From contig NZ_JAKIKP010000015.1 in the NCBI RefSeq assembly GCF_023284065.1, positions 1-64,000 of the forward strand: a DNA stretch of 64,000 nt, given 5' to 3'. Both the position numbers and the translations under genes were made by a program. This DNA comes from Shewanella gaetbuli. Its GTDB lineage: Bacteria; Pseudomonadota; Gammaproteobacteria; Enterobacterales; Shewanellaceae. Below the pieces are notes generated by a model, which was not told the DNA's origin, searched no databases, and was given only the letters and a program-made list of their open reading frames with translations. Position 1 is the first letter of the stretch. Each line of letters starts with the position of its first letter. Shown piece by piece: positions 19,881 through 28,245 of this stretch.

Positions 19881-19911
19881 ATCATAAAACTAATTAATTT
19901 TAATGGACAAA

Positions 19912-20628
19912 TTAGTCTTCTAAGTTGCCACAAAAACGGTAACCTTCACCGTGGATAGTCGCAATGATTTCTGGCGTGTCAGCCAAGCTTTCGAAGTGCT
20001 TACGAATACGACGAATGGTTACGTCAACGGTACGGTCATGTGGCTTAAGCTCACGACCCGTCATCTTCATTAATAAATCAGCACGGGTTAAAATCTTACC
20101 TGGGTTTTCTACAAAGTGAAGCATTGCACGGAACTCACTGCGAGGTAGCTTGTAAGTTTCGCCCTGTGGGTTAACTAAAGAACGGCTATTGATTTCTAAG
20201 CTCCAGCCATTGAAACGGTAGTATTCAACCGTTCCTTTTTCTTCGTTTTCAGCACCCGAGCTGTTTACACGAGTTAACAAGTTGCGAGCACGAATGGTTA
20301 ATTCACGTGGGTTAAATGGTTTAGTGATATAGTCATCAGCACCAATTTCTAAACCTAAAATCTTATCAACTTCGTTGTCACGACCAGTTAAGAAGATTAA
20401 TCCAATATTGTTGATTTCACGTAATTCACGAGCAAGTAGTAAGCCGTTTTTACCTGGTAAGTTAATATCCATAACCACTAGGTTAACTTTGTTTTCTTGC
20501 ATTGCTTTATGCATTTCAGCGCCGTCATTTGCTTCAGTGACAACATAACCTTCAGCTTCAAAAATGCTACGTAATGTATTACGTGTTACTGCTTCGTCTT
20601 CAACAATTAAAATGTGTGGATTTTGCAT
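19912..20628 (-). CDS. arcA: aerobic respiration response regulator ArcA
   Basis: OmpR-family response regulator controlling respiratory genes. 238 aa, the same as E. coli ArcA. The receiver has the acidic pair DE, phospho-acceptor D54 (VVMDINLPG), the switch Thr in FLTGRDN and Lys in YITKPF. The C-terminal winged helix has [18 protein letters not shown] and [10 protein letters not shown]. The frame is open to 20694 but [12 protein letters not shown] at 20628 is the family start. In Shewanella ArcA is served by HptA and ArcS rather than ArcB; none of these is in the window. Confidence 0.97.
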   Translation of the reverse strand: MQNPHILIVEDEAVTRNTLRSIFEAEGYVVTEANDGAEMHKAMQENKVNLVVMDINLPGKNGLLLARELREINNIGLIFLTGRDNEVDKILGLEIGADDYITKPFNPRELTIRARNLLTRVNSSGAENEEKGTVEYYRFNGWSLEINSRSLVNPQGETYKLPRSEFRAMLHFVENPGKILTRADLLMKMTGRELKPHDRTVDVTIRRIRKHFESLADTPEIIATIHGEGYRFCGNLED

Positions 20629-21149
20629 AATTAGGTTACCTAAATAAAATGATAAAAATTCGTTTACTAGCATATTGGCTAGCTTTGGACGCACGCGTTA
20701 TCGGCCTGCGTTTAAAAATTCAATTTTTGTGTGCTACCTTGCACTAAAATACTTCCGCTTCACGTCGACTAACAAATTCAGCGGTTTTCGACTGTGATTA
20801 AAAATTATTACCGCGAGTAAGGATTTAATATTAACGTTTTAACTGTGAGCTTAAAATCAGCTGAAAGTTCATCGTCGTTTTCATCACCATGTCATATTAT
20901 TGTATAAATAATGTAGAACAAAAAATGGACACTGGTAAAACCTTAGCGCTTATTCAGCAAACTTTTACGTTACAAAATCAGTTTTAAATACATAATTTGT
21001 GACGATATATGAGTTACTGGTGATTATTGTACCCTTTTTTTGTATTTGTTAACAAATGAAATGTTAAAAAATGCTTCACAAAAACGAGGTGTTTAGTGTG
21101 ATTTGTTAGTTATTTATATGATTTATAAGAAAAATAAAATTATTAACAA
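20629..21149. other. arcA upstream region
   Basis: About 520 bp of AT-rich, non-coding DNA between divergent arcA and the DUF3293 gene. It contains two GTTAA words near 21048 and 21063 that recall ArcA half-sites, but their 15-bp spacing does not fit the usual 11-bp repeat. No ORF or RNA structure is evident. Confidence 0.45.
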
Positions 21150-21165
21150 TGTGATGGTTATCACA
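21150..21165 (+). promoter_or_regulatory. perfect CRP-type palindrome upstream of the DUF3293 gene
   Basis: TGTGA-TGGTTA-TCACA has both half-sites perfect. A -10-like TACACT at 21193-21198 puts the site's centre roughly 45-48 bp upstream of the expected start, compatible with CRP activation near the class II position. Confidence 0.8.
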
Positions 21166-21226
21166 AATCTTTCGTAGTTTAAGCGTTTCTGGTACACTCT
21201 TTTGAGCATATTTGACGAGATTTATT

Positions 21227-21655
21227 ATGGAAAATGTTATCGATAAGCTGTGGGAAGAGTATCAAAAGACTCAGTTTCTGTTGACTCAACCTCTTTCTAG
21301 CGCTTTTTCTTTTGCAATTGTTACTGCATATAACCCTTTTGGAAGCCAGTTAACCCCTAGCCAAAACCGCCTTCGAGATCGCCAGCTCCAGTTAAAAATT
21401 AACACTTTTCAAAGTCCTTATCGCTGCCTTGTCGGAGCCGCACCAGACTTATCTTACATGGAAAAAAGTTGGGCCATTTTTATTGATAAAGATCAAGCGC
21501 TTGAACTAGGTCGAGAGTTTAAACAGCATGCAATTTATTATGTAAATGATGGTTTGCTATCGTTAATTGCTTGTTTTGACGAGCAAAAAGATGAAGTCGT
21601 GATGGGGCAGTTTGGAACGCGATTGCAATTGGTGAGTGACTTTCCAGAAGTTTAA
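21227..21655 (+). CDS. DUF3293 domain protein
   Basis: A 142-aa soluble protein with the DUF3293 mark FAIVTAYNPFG, in which the NP pair is followed by a Q/N-rich stretch and LRDRQLQL. Function unknown. The ATG at 21227 is preferred over a TTG at 21212. It is preceded by a perfect CRP-like palindrome, so it is probably cAMP-responsive. Confidence 0.8.
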   Translation: MENVIDKLWEEYQKTQFLLTQPLSSAFSFAIVTAYNPFGSQLTPSQNRLRDRQLQLKINTFQSPYRCLVGAAPDLSYMEKSWAIFIDKDQALELGREFKQHAIYYVNDGLLSLIACFDEQKDEVVMGQFGTRLQLVSDFPEV

Positions 21656-22028
21656 CCATTATTGATGGATTACATATGTTAACTCATTTTGTGAGACAAT
21701 CATTTTAACATTTCTTACCTTTTGTCATACCATCGATTGATTTTGGTTTTTTTCGGTAAATGTTTTTCATACCGTTAACAACCTTAATCTAATCGCGGTT
21801 CTGCACTACCTTAAACTTTGGTCAAACTCTTTATCGTTTGTCTTTGTTTGTTCCATAAATCTCATGTGTCTTTAATTGACCCGTTTAATAATTAATCATT
21901 ATTTATAAGTGGTTAAACTGTTTTTCAATGTAAATAGTGCATTCATATTTTGGGGCATTAAGTTGCGGATTATTGCATTGACTTAGGTATGGATTTATTG
22001 TTATTTTGCACATCCCTCCTATTTAGTG

Positions 22029-22182
22029 GAGGCACAGAAGAGGAGCGTTAACTAGGTAGTAAGCTAGAGGAAAACCAATTCCGATGACAGCTTATGAGGG
22101 AGATTAGCGCCGAGATACAATATTGTTTGGTTACTTTATTTATCGGTCGATTAGGCTGAATCCTATCGATTGTCACCTGTTT
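22029..22182 (+). ncRNA. lysine riboswitch (L-box) of lysC
   Basis: The leader shows the L-box conserved core in order: AGAAGAGGAGCG, GGTAGTAAG..., GAGGAAAACCAATTCCGATGA, GAGGGAGATTAGCGCCGAGAT, GGCTGAATCC and GTCACC. The words AGAAGAGG, GCCGAGAT and GGCTGAATCC match those of the E. coli lysC riboswitch. It binds lysine and lowers lysC expression. The ends are approximate. Confidence 0.93.
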
Positions 22183-22250
22183 ATTTGGTGGAGAGCTTCT
22201 GGTGGTGATTGCTGTTTCCCTTCTTAAAGGGTGCGTTATCTTAGCACCAG

Positions 22251-22278
22251 GCTCTTCGAACGAAGTTTAGTTCGGAGC
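22251..22278 (+). promoter_or_regulatory. Shine-Dalgarno-masking hairpin in the lysC expression platform
   Basis: GCTC-TT-CGAAC pairs with GTTCG-GAGC across an 8-base loop. The 3' arm contains GGAG, the lysC ribosome site 8 bp before the ATG at 22286. This suggests translational control by the riboswitch. A second small stem GGTGC/GCACC lies just upstream (about 22230-22248). Confidence 0.7.
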
Positions 22279-22285
22279 TTATTTC

Positions 22286-23644
22286 ATGTCATTAAATCAA
22301 TTAGTTGTAGCCAAGTTTGGCGGGACTTCAGTTGCTGATTATCAAGCAATGAGTCGTTGTGCAGATATTGTATTGTCTAATCCTAATACTCGTGTTGTTG
22401 TTGTTAGTGCGTCTAGCGGTGTGACTAACCTATTGGTCGAACTGACCAGTGCTAACGTCAATGATGAACGCCGTTTAGTGCTACTCAAGCAAATTGCTCA
22501 AATTCAGTATCGCATTATTGATGAATTAGGCCGTCCGCAAGACATTGCTGCACAAATTGATAAGCTATTAAGCCGTATGTCGGTATTAAGTGAGTCATTA
22601 GTACTTGATAGAAACAAAGCCATTATGGATGAGTTATTATCAATGGGTGAGCAATGCTCGTCTGTGTTATTTTCAGCGGTTATTCGTGAAAAGGGCACTC
22701 AGTCCTCTGCGTTTGATGTCAGACAAGTCTTAAGAACGGATAGCCACTTTGGTAAAGCAGAGCCTCAAATTGATGCTATTGCCACTTTAGCTGGAGATTT
22801 TTTACAGCCATTACTTGCTGATCAAGTTATTGTTACTCAGGGCTTTATTGGTGCTGATGAACAAGGACGAACCACTACACTGGGTCGAGGTGGCAGTGAT
22901 TACTCTGCGGCTTTATTGGCTGAGGCGTTAACGGCTTATGCTGTTGAAATTTGGACTGACGTCGCAGGGATTTACACAACTGATCCACGTCTTGCTCCTA
23001 ATGCCCGTCCTATTGCCGAAATTAGCTTTAATGAAGCAGCTGAAATGGCAACCTTTGGCGCTAAAGTATTGCATCCAGCGACTATTTTGCCTGCTGTTAG
23101 GCAGCAAATTCAAGTATTTGTTGGTTCAAGTAAAGCACCAGAGCAAGGTGGAACTTGGATTCGACATCAAGTGGAAGATGCACCAGTTTATCGTGCCGTA
23201 GCATTAAGACGTGATCAAACATTACTGAATTTACACAGCTTGCAAATGCTGCACGCACAAGGCTTTTTAGCTGAAACCTTTGCTACATTAGCACGTCATA
23301 AAATTTCGGTTGATTTGATCACTACTTCTGAAGTGAATGTGTCTTTAACTCTAGATAAAACGGGGTCAGATTCTAGTGGACAAGGGTTACTAAGTGAATC
23401 GTTATTACAAGAGTTATCTCAACATTGTCGTGTTCGTGTAGAAGATAAGTTAGCTTTGGTGGCCATTATTGGTAATAAAATTGCTTCAACAGCTGGTATT
23501 TGCAGTAGAGTGTTTCAAGTATTAGAGCAGCATAATGTTCGCATGATTTGTCAGGGTGCTAGCCCGCATAACTTATGTGTGTTGGTGGATGAAGCTGAAG
23601 CGGCACAAGTGGTTAATGCTTTACACCAAAATTTATTTGAATAA
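22286..23644 (+). CDS. lysC: lysine-sensitive aspartate kinase III
   Basis: Phosphorylates aspartate, the first step to lysine, threonine and methionine. 452 aa: amino-acid kinase domain beginning VVAKFGGTSVADY, with TLGRGGSDYSAALLAEAL and EIWTDVAGIYTTDPR, then two ACT domains (VALIAIIGN-type strand LALVAIIGNKIAS near 385). The size and riboswitch indicate the LysC/AKIII monofunctional type. The following deacylase gene lies 18 bp downstream. Confidence 0.95.
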   Translation: MSLNQLVVAKFGGTSVADYQAMSRCADIVLSNPNTRVVVVSASSGVTNLLVELTSANVNDERRLVLLKQIAQIQYRIIDELGRPQDIAAQIDKLLSRMSVLSESLVLDRNKAIMDELLSMGEQCSSVLFSAVIREKGTQSSAFDVRQVLRTDSHFGKAEPQIDAIATLAGDFLQPLLADQVIVTQGFIGADEQGRTTTLGRGGSDYSAALLAEALTAYAVEIWTDVAGIYTTDPRLAPNARPIAEISFNEAAEMATFGAKVLHPATILPAVRQQIQVFVGSSKAPEQGGTWIRHQVEDAPVYRAVALRRDQTLLNLHSLQMLHAQGFLAETFATLARHKISVDLITTSEVNVSLTLDKTGSDSSGQGLLSESLLQELSQHCRVRVEDKLALVAIIGNKIASTAGICSRVFQVLEQHNVRMICQGASPHNLCVLVDEAEAAQVVNALHQNLFE

Positions 23645-23662
23645 CCTCTAATGGAGTCACAA

Positions 23663-24775
23663 ATGACAAAAGCGCGAACGTCAAAGTTAACCATAGGTGA
23701 ATTAGCGGCTGGACAAGTGCTAGACATTCCATTGTTTACCTTTAAAGGACGTGACTCCTCTGCTCCATCTGTATATGTTCAAGCTAATGTGCACGGTGCA
23801 GAAGTGCAAGGTAATGCGGTCATTTTTCAATTAATGACCTTGCTAGAAGAACACGATATCTTAGGAGATATCGTTTTTGCACCCTTAGCTAATCCTCTGG
23901 GCATAAACCAAAAAAGTGGTGAATTTACTTTAGGCCGTTTTGACCCGATCACTGGGGTGAATTGGAATAGAGAGTATCTGGATCATAAGCTCGATATTGC
24001 AACTTGGTTTCGTGAGCATCAACACTTACCTGACGCTGAATTGTTTACGGCATTCCAATTGACTTTAGTTGAGTCTTGCCACCAAAAGCTTCAACAGCCT
24101 TGGGGAATCACAACCGGTCACCGCTTAGCAGTAAATTTACAAACTCTTGCCCATCAAGCCGACATTGTTTTAGACCTTCATACTGGGCCTAAATCATGTA
24201 AACATTTATATTGCCCTGAATACGATATGGCATCGGCAAAGTATTTCTCTATCCCTTATAGCTTGATTATCCCCAATAGCTTTGGTGGGGCGATGGATGA
24301 AGCCGCTTTTTGCCCTTGGTGGCAACTGGTTGAATATGCAACGTCACAAGGTCGAGAATTAACTAATCCGGTTGCTGCGTTTACCTTGGAATTAGCCAGT
24401 CAAGAAAGAATTGATATGCAAGATGCCTTAAAGGATGCACAAGGTATTTTGGCTTATTTAAGCCATCGTGGAGTGATAAAAGAGCAGGTGTTGCCTGCAG
24501 TAATGCCACGTTATGCTTGTTATTTAAAGGATTATAAAAAGTTTCATGCGCCTCAATCTGGAATGGTCGAATATTGTGCCAGTGTTGGAGAACAACTACC
24601 TCGTGGGGAAACATTGGTTAATATACTAAGAGTCGATTTGTACGGTACAGAAAAGGCATTGATGCCGATTAGTTTAGAACAAGATTGCGTACCCATTTTA
24701 CATTTCGCGTCTGCATCGGTTCACCAAGGTACTGAATTATATAAAGTGATGACTAATGTATTTGAGTTAACGTAA
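23663..24775 (+). CDS. succinylglutamate desuccinylase/aspartoacylase-family zinc deacylase
   Basis: An M14-like zinc deacylase of 370 aa. Zinc ligands are in NVHGAEVQGN (His and Glu) and DLHTGP (His); the long insert and C-terminal ligand-binding domain resemble the AspA/AstE/DoeB family. The exact substrate (an N-acyl amino acid) is not set by sequence. The start at 23663 is chosen because GGAG sits 6 bp before it; the frame also begins at 23651. Immediately downstream of lysC, it may share its lysine-controlled transcript. Confidence 0.82.
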   Translation: MTKARTSKLTIGELAAGQVLDIPLFTFKGRDSSAPSVYVQANVHGAEVQGNAVIFQLMTLLEEHDILGDIVFAPLANPLGINQKSGEFTLGRFDPITGVNWNREYLDHKLDIATWFREHQHLPDAELFTAFQLTLVESCHQKLQQPWGITTGHRLAVNLQTLAHQADIVLDLHTGPKSCKHLYCPEYDMASAKYFSIPYSLIIPNSFGGAMDEAAFCPWWQLVEYATSQGRELTNPVAAFTLELASQERIDMQDALKDAQGILAYLSHRGVIKEQVLPAVMPRYACYLKDYKKFHAPQSGMVEYCASVGEQLPRGETLVNILRVDLYGTEKALMPISLEQDCVPILHFASASVHQGTELYKVMTNVFELT

Positions 24776-25029
24776 CTTCGCTTGTTTAAAAATAGTGCCT
24801 AGCGAGCAAAGTTATTTATTAAGCTCAGACTAAGTTTATTATCTAATAATCCAATTTAAGATATGCTCAACTTCTCATGTTAATCTGCAATTTTTATAAA
24901 TGCAGCAGTTTCCAAGTTTCCTGTGGTTGCTACATTGAGTGATAAAAACGTTAAGATTTAAAGTAAGTAATTGAATTGTTGATGCATATTGATTGTGGCT
25001 CTAAAATTAAATTGAAGTTATATATGGAA

Positions 25030-25662
25030 TTACCTTTTAGTGTTGTCAACATAAACAGTATCATTTTCATAGTTAGGGGGGGTAATAATGCCGTCTTTCT
25101 CAAGTTCAGCAATGTTAACAAACTCCCCGACACCATTATTATCTAAAATACTTTCAAAGCTAAGCTGTTGCGAATTGAATGTTAAAAAAGAGCTTCCATC
25201 TTGTGGGTGATAAACTAGCAAACCTTCATTATTATCTCCATGAAATGAAACTATGAGCTGTTCAAGATCATAGTCAAAATAAATGTCATCAATAACAGAC
25301 TTGTATTCAGCATTAGGAGTAATAATGTTGACTTTTGTTGATACTTGAATGTCATCATAACTGTGTAAATCTAAGCTTATTGTACCTGTGTATTTACTGA
25401 GCATTGTAAAAGGGCTTATCTCTTCACTCATATCATTATTTATAGAATTTTGCTTAATCGGTTGTGATATATATTCAGGTTTTTGGTGTGAGGTGTTTGA
25501 TACTTTAGATGTTGTTAGAGCACTTTTTTCTGGTTTATAATCACTTGAAACAACCGATATGTTTAAAGTAGGTTTGTTATTGTTATTATCATACAAGCTG
25601 TAAGCTAGTATAGCTAAAATACTCACTATAACCAGAATCTTAAAGTTGTGTTTAGTTATCAT
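25030..25662 (-). CDS. signal-anchored hypothetical protein
   Basis: 210 aa, not recognised. A single N-terminal hydrophobic segment (about residues 9-22, FKILVIVSILAILAYSL) is followed by a low-complexity Asn/Ser/Lys-rich linker (about 25-75) and an acidic, beta-rich C-terminal part with DDIYFDYDLEQLIVSF and GLLVYHPQDGSSFL. The topology is therefore periplasmic, membrane-anchored. Strongly AT-rich codons compared with its neighbours. It lies downstream of the zincin gene on the same strand and may be a partner, but that is only proximity. Confidence 0.65.
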   Translation of the reverse strand: MITKHNFKILVIVSILAILAYSLYDNNNNKPTLNISVVSSDYKPEKSALTTSKVSNTSHQKPEYISQPIKQNSINNDMSEEISPFTMLSKYTGTISLDLHSYDDIQVSTKVNIITPNAEYKSVIDDIYFDYDLEQLIVSFHGDNNEGLLVYHPQDGSSFLTFNSQQLSFESILDNNGVGEFVNIAELEKDGIITPPNYENDTVYVDNTKR

Positions 25663-25702
25663 TTTAAATTCCCTCGATAAATTTTTATTTTACTGATAAT
25701 AG

Positions 25703-25758
25703 TTCAGGGCGAGCTCGTAAATGCTTTGAATATCCCGTTAAATTTAACGCGCCCTGAA
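25703..25758. repeat. long inverted repeat between the zincin and the anchored protein
   Basis: TTCAGGGCG and CGCCCTGAA are inverted around a 38-base loop that itself contains the palindromes GAGCTC and CGTTAAATTTAACG. It has no clear T-run, so it may be a transcript-processing stem. Confidence 0.45.
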
Positions 25759-25789
25759 AAATAGTTACATTGATGTATGATGTAGATAT

Positions 25790-26614
25790 TTACTGTTTTT
25801 TATAGAATCGGCTTGGTATTCTTTCGTTCATGTATCTTACTGCATCAGCTGTTTCAGTATTACCACACTTAGAAGAACCACATTTTTGATTTGGATTTGA
25901 GAAACGATTACGTTTATTTTGAATGTAACCTTTGACACTCATAAGTGTACTAAAATTATATTTATAAAACCCCGCAGCATATTTTTTTCTTTTACCATAA
26001 TCTGCTTCAGCCTCTTCAGATGAATGATTTAACCCTAGGGTATGGCCAATTTCATGATTGAATGTCCTCGTTGTACATGGAGTAAAGCCTCCTGCTACTC
26101 CTGCAGCGAATAAAACTGTATTGATATCGACAATTTCAGGTCTACCTGCAGCATAAGCACCTAAATTAATATTGGTTACATTGGCTAGCCCGCAACGTTT
26201 GTTTTTTGCTAAGTCTAGCTCTGCTACTATATAAACGATATCTGCACCAGTATTTCTTTTTAAGAAATAAATATCGTCATCTCTATAATATTCATCGAAC
26301 GAATTAAAGCGCTTATCTGGATACACTTTTATTCCAGCTAGTGTAAATTTAATATTAACTTCAGATGTTTTGAGTGCATGATTTAAAGATGCAAGGGAGT
26401 TTTTTGCAAACTGCTCTAAACGCTGAGAGCTCATCTTTGCCGAGGAGTCTGAGACAATAAGAATTGACCCCTGATATTCTGGATTCCAGCTTGGTGGTGG
26501 AGGGGTTTTTCCTGCCCATGCCGCTGAGGCCGACATACTTATCAGCGCTATAGTCGCAAATTTCAGCAATTGCCTTAGTGTTGTAAGATTGCTTTTGATT
26601 ATTTTTCCGTTCAT
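25790..26614 (-). CDS. secreted zincin metallopeptidase (reprolysin-like)
   Basis: A secreted protease of 274 aa. It has a signal peptide (about residues 1-35, hydrophobic core IALISMSASAAWA) and a mature part opening GKTPPPPSWNP. The zinc site HEIGHTLGLNH fits HExxHxxGxxH of metzincins, with an ILIVSDSSAKM strand and paired cysteines (CGLAN, TPCTTRTF, CGSSKCG) for disulphides. Family-level function is peptide-bond cleavage outside the cell; the substrate is unknown. AT-rich and flanked by AT-rich intergenic DNA, suggesting an accessory gene. Confidence 0.8.
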   Translation of the reverse strand: MNGKIIKSNLTTLRQLLKFATIALISMSASAAWAGKTPPPPSWNPEYQGSILIVSDSSAKMSSQRLEQFAKNSLASLNHALKTSEVNIKFTLAGIKVYPDKRFNSFDEYYRDDDIYFLKRNTGADIVYIVAELDLAKNKRCGLANVTNINLGAYAAGRPEIVDINTVLFAAGVAGGFTPCTTRTFNHEIGHTLGLNHSSEEAEADYGKRKKYAAGFYKYNFSTLMSVKGYIQNKRNRFSNPNQKCGSSKCGNTETADAVRYMNERIPSRFYKKQ

Positions 26615-26950
26615 AAAGTGCTTCCTCTATACTTAATTTCAATCACCTTAATTCACTAATTGTTTTTGAGGTGTGAATTTGTTAATACCATTTAAATCTT
26701 ATTAATATTTACTAGATAACAGACCTAGGTAGTAGATAAGTGATTTCACTTTAATGATTTTTTAATTTATAAATTTACGCGTTAAAATTTAAATGAATTT
26801 ATTAAAATTTATTTTTTGTGGTGGTAGATTTTTTATTATTTTATCAGGGGATTGTATAGGCTATTAAAGCTGTAGTTATTATCTGAGGTCGTGCTTTTAA
26901 TTTTTCAACGCGAGTGATTAAATAACAAGTTGTTATAATAGAAACTAATA
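26615..26950. other. AT-rich intergenic region upstream of the zincin
   Basis: About 340 bp of very AT-rich DNA between the zincin start and the repeat-containing gene remnant. It must hold the zincin promoter. I see no gene or clear operator. Confidence 0.5.
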
Positions 26951-26970
26951 ATGTCTAAAACTGACTTGTA

Positions 26971-27012
26971 GATGTAGATGTAGATGTAGATGTAGATGTA
27001 GATGTAGATGTA
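26971..27012 (+). repeat. hexanucleotide tandem repeat (GATGTA)x7
   Basis: Seven perfect head-to-tail copies of GATGTA, preceded by a partial TGTA. In one forward frame they encode (Asp-Val)7. Unit length is a multiple of three, so copy-number change would alter protein length without shifting frame. Confidence 0.95.
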
Positions 27013-27070
27013 GCCCCTAGTGAAAGAGGCTCATACAAACATGTGGCATGTTATTTAGGCGCACTTGAAT

Positions 27071-27102
27071 CAGATTTGGGTGATGACTTAAACCCAAATC
27101 TG
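27071..27102. repeat. 11-bp perfect inverted repeat within the gene remnant
   Basis: CAGATTTGGGT (27071-27081) and ACCCAAATCTG (27092-27102) are inverted with a 10-base loop. The stem lies in the non-repetitive part of the broken frame and 56 bp past the ygfZ stop. It may act as the 3' end of either transcript. Confidence 0.6.
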
Positions 27103-27157
27103 AGTGAACTATTTTTAACAGTTAGTAAGCGTTAAAAACCGAAATAACGAGCTTAAA

Positions 27158-28111
27158 TTAATCTTCTAATGAATAAGGAAGTGGCTGCACAGTTAAGCTT
27201 GATTGCTCATCATCTGCAATACGTAACGTTGCGCTGGATTCTGTATCGTTAGCAAGTACTGCAGTTAGCAAAACATTGTTACCTTGCTGCACAAACTCAA
27301 TAATGTTGCCAGCTTTGCGATATCCATCTTCAAGCGCGATTTCAACTTTATCGTTTACAGCAAGTGTTTGGGTAGTGGTGCCTTGTAAAATGTACAATGC
27401 ACGCTTGTTACCGCCACGGTATTTCATACGCGCAATGGTTTCTTGCCCCATGTAACAACCTTTAGTAAAGCTAATACCGTCTATGGCCTGTAAATTACAC
27501 ATTTGCGGCACATATTGGTTAGCATGGGTTGCTGAAATATTCGGATACCCAGCTCTAATTTCTAAAGCTTGCCAAGCGGTGGCATCAACAAGATTTTGTT
27601 GCTGGCTTAAATTGTCAGCTGCTGCGGGGCTTAATACCGCGATATAGCGGTCTTGGTCTTGAAGAATAACACCGCCTTCAACAGGAGTCACTTCACCCGT
27701 TAACGTGCCAAATTGTTGTTCCATGAAACTTTTTGCAGACGTCCCCGCTACACCAATGAGTTGCCAATTTGCGGATGCATCTTCAAGCTCAGCTTTACTA
27801 AATACCGCGTATTTTTTTAATTGTGGTAAATCTACCGAAATTGTCTCGGTTGGCATGAGTAGGAATAAGCTTTCAGCAATAGAAAATGTGCGGAAACTAG
27901 CGATCATTTTGCCTTTTGCATCACAGTGAGCCCCCCAGCGCCATTGCTCAGCAGTTAACGAGCTAATGTCTGTGGTGACCTGACCGTGAATAAAACTACG
28001 GCCTTGTTCGCCAGTAACTTCAATGAGGCCTAAATGAGATAGATTAGCCAACATAAGTTCTGGTTGGTTTGCAGTAATGTCCCACTGTGGGGCTGAGGCG
28101 GTAATGCTCAT
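27158..28111 (-). CDS. ygfZ: folate-binding tRNA-modifying/Fe-S protein YgfZ
   Basis: A 317-aa folate-dependent protein needed for Fe-S cluster enzymes such as MiaB. The diagnostic motif KGCYMGQE (folate-site Cys) is followed by IARMKYRGGNKR, and the GcvT-like fold begins with FIHGQVTTDI near residue 40. The ATG has AGGA upstream. Next to serA on the same strand but separated from it by a terminator. Confidence 0.94.
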   Translation of the reverse strand: MSITASAPQWDITANQPELMLANLSHLGLIEVTGEQGRSFIHGQVTTDISSLTAEQWRWGAHCDAKGKMIASFRTFSIAESLFLLMPTETISVDLPQLKKYAVFSKAELEDASANWQLIGVAGTSAKSFMEQQFGTLTGEVTPVEGGVILQDQDRYIAVLSPAAADNLSQQQNLVDATAWQALEIRAGYPNISATHANQYVPQMCNLQAIDGISFTKGCYMGQETIARMKYRGGNKRALYILQGTTTQTLAVNDKVEIALEDGYRKAGNIIEFVQQGNNVLLTAVLANDTESSATLRIADDEQSSLTVQPLPYSLED

Positions 28112-28149
28112 AATGAAGTCCTATATTGGCTTAAACATAAAAGGCGCAT

Positions 28150-28183
28150 AAAAAAACGGTTAGAAGTAGGCTTCTAACCGTTT
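28150..28183 (-). terminator. intrinsic terminator of serA
   Basis: The stem AACGGTTAGAAG/CTTCTAACCGTT has a 4-base loop and is followed on the minus strand by seven T's. Confidence 0.92.
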
Positions 28184-28245
28184 AGATATAAGGGCTAACT
28201 AAGATTAAAACAAGTCTAAGTTGTCCTATTTTGATGTATGAGTAT

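Larger units (their letters stand above)
26951..27135 (+). pseudogene. broken short gene with (GATGTA)n repeat and Asp-Val tract
   Basis: An ATG at 26951 runs six codons (MSKTDL) and hits TAG. In the next frame, from 26965, an uninterrupted reading frame encodes a run of Asp-Val pairs from the hexamer repeat and then about 42 non-repetitive residues (DVAPSERGSYKHVAC..., ending FLTVSKR) to a TAA at 27133. The second frame has no start codon of its own. This pattern suggests one gene split by a one-base shift just before the repeat. The protein family is not recognised. Confidence 0.45.

Noticed and set aside
21041..21070. Possible ArcA direct-repeat site upstream of arcA
   Set aside because: GTTAA words at 21048 and 21063 are spaced 15 bp, not the usual 11, and the flanks do not fit.
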